From assembly GCA_030267965.1 (NCBI GenBank), contig BRYA01000188.1, positions 1 to 50,051 of the forward strand: DNA of 50,051 bases, read 5' to 3'. The notes under the pieces are model-generated. The model saw only the letters and a list, made by a program, of their open reading frames with translations, ran no database searches and was not told the origin of the DNA. This DNA is from Triparma columacea. Lineage: Eukaryota; Sar; Bolidophyceae; Parmales; Triparmaceae. Of this stretch, positions 1 through 9,463 are shown in pieces; within the stretch, counting starts at the first letter, position 1; the number at the start of each line of letters is the position of its first letter. The translations under genes and the position numbers were made by a program.

Positions 1-81
1 ACACCCTTTACACCCTTTACACCCTTTACACCCTTTACACCCTTTACACCCTTTACACACTTTACACACTTTACACACTTT
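1..81. repeat. Telomere-like 9 bp tandem repeat
   Basis: Nine uninterrupted copies of a 9 bp unit start at the first base. Six are ACACCCTTT and three are the variant ACACACTTT, after which the pattern decays into ACACCC/TCACACACC. The C-rich strand runs 5' to 3' inward from the window edge, which is the orientation a left chromosome end would have, with AAAGGGTGT as the G strand. The unit is not the TTAGGG or TTTAGGG common in algae. It may therefore be a variant telomere, a subtelomeric repeat, or an ordinary minisatellite. Confidence 0.85.
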
Positions 82-159
82 ACACCCCTCACACACCTTC
101 ACACACACTTTACTCTTACATACATTTTACCTTTACAACAACACACCATCCCATCTTTT

Positions 160-745
160 ACCCTTCTCTCTCCTACTCTCTCTCCTTAAATTTCCTCACT
201 CCTCTCCAAAACTACACTCACCATCCTTTAATTCATCTTCATACACATCTACTACACTTACACACATCATTCTATCTTATACCCCCTCTCTCTTACTCTC
301 CCTCCTTTACTCCTTTCACTCATCTCAAAAACTACACTCACCTTTCTTTAATTCAACTTCATACTCATCTACTACACTTACACATATCATTCCATCTTAT
401 ACCCTCCTCCCTTCTACTCTCACTATTTAACTACTCTCTCTTTTCTCCACAACCACACTCACACTATTATTATTTATCTTCATACACATCTACTTCACTT
501 ACACACATCATTCCACCTTATACCCTCCTCCCTTCTACTCTCACTATTTAACTTCTTTTTTTTCTCCACAACTACACTCACCTTCTTTTACTTTTTCTTC
601 ATACACATCTACTACACATACACACATAATTTCACCTTTATACCCTCCTCTGTTCTACTCACATTCCTTATTTCCTCTCACTCCTCTCCACATTCACCCT
701 CATTTTCCTTTAATTTATTCCCATACACATTTACTACACTTCCAT
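160..745. repeat. About 120 bp tandem satellite, about 5 copies
   Basis: The phrase CTTCATACACATCTACTACA recurs with changes near 237, 357, 478, 597 and 718, giving a spacing of 119-121 bp. Between the phrases there are aligned blocks such as ACTACACTCACC, CATTCCA and TTATACCCTCCTC. Copies differ at perhaps a fifth to a quarter of positions by eye. The + strand of the whole block contains one G (position 652). This is a degenerate satellite lying between the 9 bp repeat and the 3' end of the large minus-strand gene. Confidence 0.8.
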
Positions 746-750
746 TATAC

Positions 751-925
751 TCACAAACAAATCACTATAACACTTTCACAATTCTTCAAAACTCCATATA
801 CATTCACTACACTTCCTCTATACTCACAAACCACTATAACACTTTCACAACTCTCAAAAACTCCATACACTCCCACTACTCTTCCTCAATACTCACATAC
901 CACTTTCACACTCCCACAATACATT
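751..925. repeat. About 60-70 bp tandem repeat, about 2.5 copies
   Basis: The phrase CACTTTCACA occurs at 771, 840 and 901. It is followed by AAAACTCCATA, CACTAC, CTTCCTC and TACTCACA in each full copy, so the unit is about 61-69 bp. It continues the G-free bias of the preceding satellite. The bias ends abruptly after about 925, where ordinary sequence and then the stop codon of the neighbouring gene begin. Confidence 0.65.
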
Positions 926-1003
926 GACTGTACGTAAAACACTTTCAATTATTCACAACTATAACAAATAAAATCAATTTTTCCTACAAACATTGCTGCC
1001 CAT

Positions 1004-4000
1004 TTAGCTACCCCCCAACCTATCTTCACTTGGCACAACACTGCCTACTTTAGCCTTTCCACCTCCTACCCCTACAATATCTCCACCATCAGCGCCTCCA
1101 ACACTTGCTCTCCTAATACTTGCTCTCACAGCACCTGCTAGTCCATCCTCAGCTTCAGCGTCAACACTTGCTCTTCTCACACTCTCTCTCCTTCTGGCAT
1201 CTCCATCTGCTGGAATGAAATCTACAGGCACTGTAGCTTTTGTCACATCAGTTAACCACTCTGGTTTCTCCTCTTCCCATTTAGCCCAGCTCAAGTTGAT
1301 CCATTTCTTAATTTCTTGTTCAATTGAAACCCAGTGATGTCTGGAGCTTTCAAACACTTTTATCTTTGTTGCATCACTTTGACCTTCAAGGAAATATGCC
1401 ATAGAAAAGTCCTTTGATTTCTGCTTGCTCCAGAAGGTGTGCCAGTACTTCCTGTCAATATTCAAAAGGAAGCCAGCAAAGCACAGAGTAGTCATTGGAA
1501 TGAATATTCTCATAATTGATGAGGCAATATCAATTGCGTTCTCATCAACATAAGGAGAAGCTACATATATTGACACTGGTAGGCTTCCAATTGTCAACAC
1601 AAAACCAAACAACCAATAGGCTCCCCCAACTTCGAGAGGATGTCTCATATGCATGATTGAGGTAAAGTCTGTAACAATCTTCACTAACACTCTGACAAAG
1701 AAACTATTGACAATCTCTATGTTTCCTCCCAATGGTATCCAGTACCAGAAGTCTCCCATCATTATCTTCACAAGAATGTAAAGACTGAGGTCCAATCCAA
1801 TGTAGAGAAAGGCCCAACTACCTCCAATCGACCCAAGAAGGACTATTGTTGTACATCTTATTAGAAGCATTCCTGCAGTGAACAGCAACATTGACACAAA
1901 TACTACTGTTCTCTTGCTTGCTTTTGCTGGTATATACCCATAGAAGTCTGGTGCCTTTTTTCTATTAGCAGGGTCTGTGTCCCAGTCATAACTTATTGTT
2001 GCAGAGGCAAAGCCTGTTGTAATAGCTGACACTGCGAGTGAAAGCCATGCTGAAGTTCCAACATCTTTGTCACTGGTTGCTATAGCCATAAGTTGGATAA
2101 TCACTCCAGGGATTGCCTCAGCAAACATCTCAACCCCTTTCATAAATGACATCTCAAGCATTGGGTCAAAGGGCGTCCCAGCCTCTTGCTTTGCTCCCTT
2201 TGCAACCCTGTAAGCATCAACTGCAGGCTTAAAGCCAATCAAAATTGGAAACCACTCCCGAAGCACCCTGAACATTCCCAACCTCTTATTCTGCAACCAA
2301 ACACAAAATATCTGAAACCCAATTGACGCTACCAAACTTGCCAAAGAAGCCTTGAAGTACCCATACTTCTCATCACTCCAAAACATGTATGTCACATACA
2401 CATCAGTCAGCAAATCAGTCATGCTTGTGATAGCCCCAACAGTCACTCTTGCCTTCAACCCCCAAGGTACTTCTTCCAAAAGCCTGTAGCTAATTGTCTC
2501 CAACATAGGTCTGAACCACTGATATTCCTCATCAAGGTCCTGTAGAGCAAGGAAATTCAATATGAAGGCATCCACTGCAGCAACTGGCTGAGTATTGATT
2601 GCCAAACTCCTTGCTAGAGACTCTCCAATCTCCTTTCCTTCCTTATCTCCCAGCTCTATAGCTTTACCTTCTACCTTCCTCAAATTGCACAGCTTGTTCT
2701 TGACAACAGCGCCAAGCATTGGTGTGACAAACGCGTACTTCTCTGCAGCCTGTCTCAGAACATATTTTGACCCTATAAATGACCTGACAGCTTCCTTCTT
2801 TGTCATTCCCTTTTTCCTGAAACTCATTGCAACCAACATTTGCTCGCCCAACAACTGTCCTATTTTGTTAGGATCTAAACCTGTATAGTCTTGTGTAGTA
2901 TCATTCACAGCTAATGAAGAAACCAATGCGCCTCCGTTGTCCAAGCCAATACTTGCTCTCCTAATACTTGCTCTCACAGCACCTGCTAGACCACCCTCAT
3001 CTTCAATATCAACACTTGCTCTTCTCACACTCTCTCTCCTTCTAGCATCTCCAGCTGCTGGAATGAACTCCTCTGGGACACTTGCTTTCCTCACATCGGT
3101 AAACCACTCTGGCTGCTCTTCTTCCCATTTAGCCCAGTTCAACTTCACCCATTTCTTTATTTCTTCTTCAATTGAGACCCAATGATGTTTTGAATTTTCA
3201 AAGACGAAAATCTTTGTTGCATCATTTTCTCCTTCAAGGAAATATGCCATTGAATTATCCTTTGATCTCAGTGTGCTCCAGAAGGTATGCCAGTATTTCC
3301 TATCAATGTTGAAAAAGAAGACAGCAAAGCATAGAGTAGTTATCAGTATGAAATAGCTAACAATTGATGATGCAATATCAATTGCCTGCTCATCAACATA
3401 AGGTGAAGCTATATATACTGATGCTGGTAGGCTTCCCATTGTCAACAAAAGACCAAACAACCAATAGGCTCCCCCAACTTCATTATGACTTCTAAACTGC
3501 ACAATTGAAGTGAAGTCTACAATGACCTTTATAACCACTCTTCCAACAATGCTACTCACAATCTCCATGTTACCCCCCGCTGGCATCCAGTACCAAAAGT
3601 CTCCCCTCAATATCTTAACCAAAATGTACAGGCCAAGGTCAGCGCCAATGTAGAGAAAGGCCCAACTACCTCCAATTAACCCAAGAAGTACTATTGTTGT
3701 ACACCTTATTAGAAGCATTCCTGCTGAGAAGAGCAACATTGACACAAACACTACAGTTCTCTTGCTTGCTTTTGCTGGTATATACCCATAAAAGGCTGGT
3801 GTTTCTTCTCTCCTAGCAGGGTCTGTGTCCCAGTCATAACTTATTGTTGCTGAGGCAAAGCCTGTGGTAATTGCTGACACTGCAACTGAAAGCCATTCTG
3901 AAGTTCCAACCTTTTTGTTGCTGGTTGCTATAGCCATAAGTTGGATGATCACTCCAGGGATTGCCTCAGCAAACATCTCAACGCATTTCATGAATGTCAT

Positions 4001-7000
4001 CTCAAACATTGGGCTAATTGCAGTCCCAACCTCCTGCTTTGCTCCAGTTGCAACCCTATAAGCATCAACAGCAGGCTTGTACCCAAGCAAGATTGGAATC
4101 AACTCTCTTAACATCCTTGTCATCCCCAACTTCCTGTTCTGCCCCCAAACACAAAGCATCTGAAACCCAATTGACACTGCCAAACTTGCAAAAGATGCCT
4201 TAAAGTACCCATACTTCTTTTCTCTCCAAAACATGTTCGTCACATATACATCAGTCAGTAAATCGACCATGCTTGTTGCAGCCCCAACAGTAACTCTTGC
4301 CTTTAAGCCTAAGGAAGACTTCATGAATAGTTTCATAACTATCTCCTCAAGCATGGGCCTTAACCACACTTGTTCATTCATGACTTCTTGCACTTCAGTG
4401 AATTGATTTGCCCACTCATCTACTGCATGAGCAGCAGTCAAAGTAGTCAATATGACTGCTGTCATTGCACTCCCAATCTCCCACCCCCTGGCTTCCTCCT
4501 CACTTTTAACTTCTCCCTCGTTTGTCGCTCTCCTTTTAAATTTATTCATAACCACAGCATAAAGCATAGTTCTCATGAACCTGTGCTGCTCTGTAATTTC
4601 TCCTAGTGTCCTATTAGCAGCAATGAATTCCCTAACAACCTCTGCCTTACTGTCCCCTATTTTCCTTTTCTTCACTCTCTCCATCAGCTGCTCTCCAAAC
4701 CTCCTCCCATCCTGCTCCCTTGCTTCAGTGCCTTTCAGAAGGTTATCGAAGTAGTAAGCAGCATCAGTTGCAGTGCCCAGATGCTCAATTACACTCTTTT
4801 TGCTTGCAGCCTTTCCTAGACCCTTTTGTCTAGTCATCATTTCAACGTCTGTAGTCATCTGGCCAGCCTCTGCGAACCTTACAGCAGTGAATTGCCCTTC
4901 GTATTCAACTTTGATTACAAGTTTCTGGTTGTTGACTCTGTGCAGCTCAAGCTGGGGGTCAACTTGGCTTTCAAGGTCCCAGAAGAATGCTGCAACTTCC
5001 TTGTGGGATGCTCTCACAGTCATTGAAGTCTTCCCCCAACCCATTCCCTTCTCTGCCTTTATTAATGCCTGCCCAGTCAACCCACTACTGATCTCTTGAG
5101 CTCCATCAATCTCGTCAAAGTGACTTTCAATCCCTGGTGCTCCCTGAATTGCAATCTCCTCAAACTTTTCAATGATCTGCTGCCTCTTGAAGGCGTCAAT
5201 CTCTTTGCTCCTGTCAAACTTCTTTCTGATGTGAATCATATTAGAAGCAAACTTGTGAGTTGTTCTATTCATAAAAACTTTTGGGACGTTTCCGCCAACA
5301 TCAATTGAAGGCACCATCAAAACCCTTGTCTGAGGAATGTCTCCAAGTTTGTCTAGTTCTTCAAACAACCACACAGTCTTTGAAGTTGCTAAAACATTTC
5401 CTGCCTTGATAGGAATCTCTTTGTTTAGTCTTGTCGTGTCTTCATACACACTCCAGCATTTATTCTTTGCTCCAATTTCCTCCTTTTTCCAGACGCAGCT
5501 TGTCCTGAATTCTCTGTTCGAGAATCCAGGAATGCCCAAATTTCTCTCGCTTAAATAGAGTTGTGAGTGGTTGTTTAGCTTTTTTATCTTCTGCTTCACA
5601 ACTCTCTTCTTTTTCAACTCAGCTAGCTTCTCCCTTGAGTCCTTAGAGAATTCAAATGCTACACACTCTTCAAGAGAAGCGTCTATAAGTGTCTCGGCTA
5701 CACCCGAAACAAGACTCTGGCCATCGATGTGCACTGACTTCATCTTGACCCTTGGGTCAGGACTCTTGAGATCTTCAAAGTGCTTACTATTTATGCACTT
5801 CTCGTAGAATTCCTTTCCCTTCCTGATTGCATCCTTCTCCTCCTCAGAGTAATCTTGGCGCTCATTCTTGATGATGTTGGCAAGAGAGGCCAGTGCAGCT
5901 TTATCAACCTCTTCATCCCGATTGAAAGAGTCCCTGAGAGCTGCTATCGTGCTTAGTGCTTGTGGTATTTTTCTATTGACAACTTTTAAAGGAATATATC
6001 CCCCTGCATCTATAAAGTGGGTCAATGTAAGTTTACATCGGTGAACACCATTATGATCCTTAATGTGTTTGGCAGTGAGCATACCACTTGTTGTAGCTTT
6101 CACAAGCTTTCCTAGATTTCCCCCATAGTCTACCTGCTCTTTAGCTGGGACAAAAGCTACAGACATCGTGTTGTTGTGTTGTACTTTTTGCCATACATAT
6201 CTCATCACAAACTCTCTTTTCTGAAGAGGGAAAGGAAAATTCTTGACTGTCGCAAACAGCTTCTCGTTTACCCTTTCCTTGCCGTCCTTCCTCATCTCCA
6301 GCCTTGCAGGGTCCCCTTCCTCTCGGCTTTTTTCCATCCTCTCCCTGCTGCAGTACTCAAAGAACCAAGCAGCTGCTTCCTCAGCTGAGCAGTCAGCTTC
6401 ACAATGAGCTCTGCCTAATGCAATGCTCTGCTCTCCCTTCTCCTGCTGCCTGTACTTGATCTCCATCTTCACTCCCTCATAAGGTGACTCGAGAGGTCTC
6501 CACCCTCCTTCATCCTCCCCACCAAAGAGCTTCTCAAAACCCATTGGACCCTTTAAAGTTGCCCAACTCTTCCACTTCGATTTCTTCAAGCTCTTAGTTT
6601 TTCCTCCTTCCTCTTCCCCACCAAAGAGCTTCTCCAACTCCCCAAACACCTTCTTCTGGTCCTCCTCCAACTCAACACCCTCCCTCATCCTCTCCACCAA
6701 GGTCCCCCTGACTTCAGCATCAACTTCCTTCCCGTCCCTCCTAAACTTCTTCTGCAAGCTGTTGGCCTCAATAAGCTGACTCTTTGTAAGGTAGTCGATT
6801 GCTTTGTCCATCACTGCCTTTTGAAGAAGGCCAGTAAATTTCAGATCAACTGTTTGAACGCGTGTCACCCTACAGACATTTGGGGCAACCTCGGCCATGA
6901 TGTAGATCCCTCTTGTTACTCCAACTACGAAGCCGTCCTTGCTAAGGTTGGTGAAGCTTGCCCCATAATATTCATGCAAAGGCACAAATCCTACCATGTA

Positions 7001-8425
7001 TGCAGTCTGGCCATTGTCCAATTTAACCTCCTTCCACACAAACCAAGTCTCAAATAGTCGATTGGTAGCGGCAGGGACCTTCACGCCAACATGACAGTGC
7101 ATGCTTCTAGTTTCCTCAAAATCATTCCTGATCACCCATGGTAAGTTCCCATTATTTTTGAAGTGCTTCTCAGATAGCGCAAATGTGTCAAGCAGAAATT
7201 CCTCTGCCAATACACCCTTTGCTGACTTGTCCACAGTGACCACAAAGGCTCCCCACACCTTGTCCCCCTCTCTCCACAGGAACTTGTCAATGCCCTCCTT
7301 CAGTGTCCCCTTTACCCTTTTCCCCTTTGTGTTAAGTTCCTTCTCTAGGCTCCCAACCCTCTCCAACATTGTGTCCTCCTCTCTTGTCAGAGGAAGTGCC
7401 CTCGGCATGATCTCCTCCACAAAGTGTCGTTTCCTTCGCTCGTCAATGACCGCAGGCTGTCTGAACTCATCCATTACTTCATTGAGAATTCCCTTCAATG
7501 AGGTATAGGCAGACTTGGTGTCGCTTTTCCCGTCACTTTTGAAACTAGGGCGCGCACTCTTGAAACTAGAGTGCGCACTCTTTGAGCTTTTGTTTGCGCT
7601 AATGCCAACTTCCGATTTCATCTCTGTTGCCCTCTCCTTTGCCTTAAGAGTTCCCACCACTGTGACTGCAGTTTGTCCAAACTCGAAATCAGTGAAGCTG
7701 AGCTTGCCCTTAATGACACCTCGCTTGATAGTCTTGGTCTTTATTGACGCTAGACTTTCGACAAGCATCGCAGTAGCCTCATCAGAAAGGTCATCCTCAT
7801 CAAGGGGTGCCAACTCCATAATGTTCGTCGATTCGTCAGGAGATACGACCCTGACGTCGAGGAGAAATTCGACAAACTTATTCCTGCTGCCGTAGTGCTG
7901 CCAGTAGACGAGTCTGTGAATGACTCCTTCCTCTTCGTCATACTCCTGGAGGGTCTTCCTTCGGAACTTGCCCTGCTCACAATCGGTGAGGAGAAAGTCA
8001 ACGATCTTGTCGCGCTCGTCGTGGAAGACATTAGCGAGCTGCATAATTTTGACATCGACGCCGGTAGAGTTGTCAATAAGGTCTTTAACGGCTCCTCGGT
8101 CATCCAGAAGCTTGACAAGTTTACCTTGCTCGGGGCCAAGAGCTGCATAATCGATATCTACGGGGCCATAAATTGCGGAGGGTGTGTGATTGGAGCCTGA
8201 AGGGGGCTCGGTTTTCTTCAGCAGAACATTGCCCTGCTGCTTCGTTGCGTTGTCGTCTGGTTGACTTCTATCACCGGGAGGAGCCTCTTGGTCTGGAGCA
8301 TCAATCCTGCGGAGAGGCTTCTCCCCCTCCATGCCTTTGAAAGAGAGATCTTCATGATCGCTTCCCCCGCGTTGGTCCGTTGACGATCCAATTTCCTCGC
8401 TGAGTTCCATGACGCGGCGATCCAT
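1004..8425 (-). CDS. Large START-domain / duplicated multi-pass membrane protein
   Basis: One uninterrupted reading frame of 2473 residues from ATG at 8425 to TAA at 1004-1006; no intron is needed. Residues 1-350 are charged and probably disordered. Roughly 380-535, 665-830 and 895-1070 read as START/Bet v 1-like lipid-binding domains, and 1120-1195 as a shortened fourth. Two copies of a multi-pass module follow (about 1375-1730 and 1990-2340). Each begins with LGLKARVTVG and a DLLTDVYVT helix, contains AEAIPGVIIQL and SYDWDTDPA, and ends near YWHTFW. Each module is followed by a basic-serine tail with RRRESVRRAS. The DxxTD first helix and the E-x-IP-x-x-x-Q helix recall XK-related scramblases, but that is inference. 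A single-module relative lies at 18691-20586. I infer a membrane protein that senses or moves lipid. Function is not established. Confidence 0.85.
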   Translation of the reverse strand: MDRRVMELSEEIGSSTDQRGGSDHEDLSFKGMEGEKPLRRIDAPDQEAPPGDRSQPDDNATKQQGNVLLKKTEPPSGSNHTPSAIYGPVDIDYAALGPEQGKLVKLLDDRGAVKDLIDNSTGVDVKIMQLANVFHDERDKIVDFLLTDCEQGKFRRKTLQEYDEEEGVIHRLVYWQHYGSRNKFVEFLLDVRVVSPDESTNIMELAPLDEDDLSDEATAMLVESLASIKTKTIKRGVIKGKLSFTDFEFGQTAVTVVGTLKAKERATEMKSEVGISANKSSKSAHSSFKSARPSFKSDGKSDTKSAYTSLKGILNEVMDEFRQPAVIDERRKRHFVEEIMPRALPLTREEDTMLERVGSLEKELNTKGKRVKGTLKEGIDKFLWREGDKVWGAFVVTVDKSAKGVLAEEFLLDTFALSEKHFKNNGNLPWVIRNDFEETRSMHCHVGVKVPAATNRLFETWFVWKEVKLDNGQTAYMVGFVPLHEYYGASFTNLSKDGFVVGVTRGIYIMAEVAPNVCRVTRVQTVDLKFTGLLQKAVMDKAIDYLTKSQLIEANSLQKKFRRDGKEVDAEVRGTLVERMREGVELEEDQKKVFGELEKLFGGEEEGGKTKSLKKSKWKSWATLKGPMGFEKLFGGEDEGGWRPLESPYEGVKMEIKYRQQEKGEQSIALGRAHCEADCSAEEAAAWFFEYCSRERMEKSREEGDPARLEMRKDGKERVNEKLFATVKNFPFPLQKREFVMRYVWQKVQHNNTMSVAFVPAKEQVDYGGNLGKLVKATTSGMLTAKHIKDHNGVHRCKLTLTHFIDAGGYIPLKVVNRKIPQALSTIAALRDSFNRDEEVDKAALASLANIIKNERQDYSEEEKDAIRKGKEFYEKCINSKHFEDLKSPDPRVKMKSVHIDGQSLVSGVAETLIDASLEECVAFEFSKDSREKLAELKKKRVVKQKIKKLNNHSQLYLSERNLGIPGFSNREFRTSCVWKKEEIGAKNKCWSVYEDTTRLNKEIPIKAGNVLATSKTVWLFEELDKLGDIPQTRVLMVPSIDVGGNVPKVFMNRTTHKFASNMIHIRKKFDRSKEIDAFKRQQIIEKFEEIAIQGAPGIESHFDEIDGAQEISSGLTGQALIKAEKGMGWGKTSMTVRASHKEVAAFFWDLESQVDPQLELHRVNNQKLVIKVEYEGQFTAVRFAEAGQMTTDVEMMTRQKGLGKAASKKSVIEHLGTATDAAYYFDNLLKGTEAREQDGRRFGEQLMERVKKRKIGDSKAEVVREFIAANRTLGEITEQHRFMRTMLYAVVMNKFKRRATNEGEVKSEEEARGWEIGSAMTAVILTTLTAAHAVDEWANQFTEVQEVMNEQVWLRPMLEEIVMKLFMKSSLGLKARVTVGAATSMVDLLTDVYVTNMFWREKKYGYFKASFASLAVSIGFQMLCVWGQNRKLGMTRMLRELIPILLGYKPAVDAYRVATGAKQEVGTAISPMFEMTFMKCVEMFAEAIPGVIIQLMAIATSNKKVGTSEWLSVAVSAITTGFASATISYDWDTDPARREETPAFYGYIPAKASKRTVVFVSMLLFSAGMLLIRCTTIVLLGLIGGSWAFLYIGADLGLYILVKILRGDFWYWMPAGGNMEIVSSIVGRVVIKVIVDFTSIVQFRSHNEVGGAYWLFGLLLTMGSLPASVYIASPYVDEQAIDIASSIVSYFILITTLCFAVFFFNIDRKYWHTFWSTLRSKDNSMAYFLEGENDATKIFVFENSKHHWVSIEEEIKKWVKLNWAKWEEEQPEWFTDVRKASVPEEFIPAAGDARRRESVRRASVDIEDEGGLAGAVRASIRRASIGLDNGGALVSSLAVNDTTQDYTGLDPNKIGQLLGEQMLVAMSFRKKGMTKKEAVRSFIGSKYVLRQAAEKYAFVTPMLGAVVKNKLCNLRKVEGKAIELGDKEGKEIGESLARSLAINTQPVAAVDAFILNFLALQDLDEEYQWFRPMLETISYRLLEEVPWGLKARVTVGAITSMTDLLTDVYVTYMFWSDEKYGYFKASLASLVASIGFQIFCVWLQNKRLGMFRVLREWFPILIGFKPAVDAYRVAKGAKQEAGTPFDPMLEMSFMKGVEMFAEAIPGVIIQLMAIATSDKDVGTSAWLSLAVSAITTGFASATISYDWDTDPANRKKAPDFYGYIPAKASKRTVVFVSMLLFTAGMLLIRCTTIVLLGSIGGSWAFLYIGLDLSLYILVKIMMGDFWYWIPLGGNIEIVNSFFVRVLVKIVTDFTSIMHMRHPLEVGGAYWLFGFVLTIGSLPVSIYVASPYVDENAIDIASSIMRIFIPMTTLCFAGFLLNIDRKYWHTFWSKQKSKDFSMAYFLEGQSDATKIKVFESSRHHWVSIEQEIKKWINLSWAKWEEEKPEWLTDVTKATVPVDFIPADGDARRRESVRRASVDAEAEDGLAGAVRASIRRASVGGADGGDIVGVGGGKAKVGSVVPSEDRLGGS
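1092..4410 (-). repeat. Internal direct duplication of about 1.5 kb in the large gene
   Basis: The 3' half of the 1004-8425 gene contains two direct copies at about 1092-2560 and 2941-4410. They are offset by 1848-1850 bp: ACTTGCTCTC at 1103 and 2951, GCCCCAACAG at 2432 and 4282. Long identical runs at DNA level, including synonymous positions, point to a recent duplication or to gene conversion. Each copy encodes one multi-pass module plus its basic-serine tail, giving a protein period of about 616 residues. Confidence 0.85.
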
Positions 8426-9183
8426 GCTACCTCTGCAGATTTCTCAAACCTAGAGGAAAGATGTTAAGCGGGGAGGGGGCAAGATGAGTTAGTTACCTCA
8501 CTTAAATATTGAATACCACCGGTCCTCCGAGGGGAATAAATCTAAGAAAGACGACGACGTCATCCAAAAACACACGACATGTTTCATGAACCCCCCCTCT
8601 TTGGCCTCTTGCCATCTCCATCTCGGGCCACTTTGCAAATCACACCACATCGCGCGTAAAAAGAGCTTTTGCGTCAAATAACTCTTGTTCGTTCCCCGTC
8701 TCCCTCGTCTTAACTCACTGTTATGTTGCTTTGTCAGGTTACGGGTGAGAGATCAGGAGAATTTGCCTGCTGTTTTGTTTTCCAAGGTAGGTCGTTAAGA
8801 ATTCCGAAGGTTTTGACTCTATGATTAATAATTGTAAATTATGGCGCAAACAAATCGATGAGGTTTACTTATGCTGCGGAGCCTACCGCTGCAGTCAGTA
8901 GTTCGCTCAGTCTCATTGCCTTCACTCTCGTTGATTCTGTAATCCCCCCCTCTTCTCTCCCCAATTCCAACCCCCCCCTTCCCCTCCCCCCTTCCCCCCC
9001 GCGATCGTCCAAGCCACGGGATCCCCAGCTGGGAGCCTAGAATCGAACGCCCAGACCCTCCCCCCCTTCCTGTAGCTCAATACCGCCTCTCCCATGAACC
9101 CAGGAGCGTTTGGGGGTTGGAAGAGGAGACGAGGCTTCTGTTGGTGCGCTCAATAATATCGTTTTCAGATCAATCGCATCGTC
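8426..9183. other. Intergenic region upstream of the large START gene
   Basis: No convincing gene was seen. The part next to 8425 is the probable promoter of the minus-strand gene. Read on the minus strand, an AT-rich TATTTAAG-like stretch lies near 8501-8517, about 80 bp before the start codon. Further right are C homopolymers at about 8940-9000 and 9058-9066. A 60-aa open frame at 8858-9040 is Pro/Ser-rich low complexity and is not called. Confidence 0.45.
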
Positions 9184-9463
9184 CTAAATACCCTTCTCAC
9201 CCTCGACCTCCCCCTCGTCGGCCTCCCTTAAGAATCTCTTCACCTTGGCATAGTCCTTGACCCCTGTCGTTTTCTCCACGCCACTGCTAACGTCGACCAA
9301 GAACGGCATAACGTCGTTCTCCAACTCCAGCCCTCCCGCGACGATAACGGGGAGGCCGTCAGCTTGCACCCTCTTAGCGACCTCCCAGTCGAAGGTTACT
9401 CCCACTCCCACCCCCACTCCCTTGACACTCGTGTCCAGTAGAACTGCAATCGGAACACCTCCA
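9184..9463 (-). pseudogene. Phosphoribosylanthranilate isomerase (TrpF) C-terminal part
   Basis: The minus strand encodes the end of a PRA isomerase, the tryptophan enzyme that converts N-(5-phosphoribosyl)anthranilate to CdRP. Visible family blocks are AVLLDTSVKG, then TFDW, PVIVAGGL, DVSSGVEKTTGVKDY and a KVKRFLREA tail, ending at the stop near 9184. These are the last three strands of the TIM barrel and the phosphate-binding loops. The frame can be followed to about 9463, where an AG could be a splice acceptor; an in-frame stop lies just beyond. The first ~110 residues, including the expected K-x-CG-x-T start, were not found in the ~270 bp before the next gene ends at 9730. The AGGL-to-SSGVE spacing is a few residues short. 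It is either a truncated relic or the last exon of a gene with unrecognised upstream exons. Confidence 0.6.

Noticed and set aside
1..925. CRISPR array
   Set aside because: Repeats are degenerate, without equal spacers, and the surrounding genes are eukaryotic.
7750..8200. Alternative frames over the 5' end of the large START gene
   Set aside because: They lie inside a continuous 2473-residue frame and show no independent start context or domain.
8858..9040. 60-residue plus-strand frame
   Set aside because: Pro/Ser low complexity produced by C runs, with no domain and no splice partner.
9020..9115. tRNA-like stretch on the minus strand (TGGGAG...CTCCCA ends, GTTCGATTC box)
   Set aside because: The end stems pair, but the T-stem around GTTCGAT does not and no proper D-arm or anticodon arm can be drawn.
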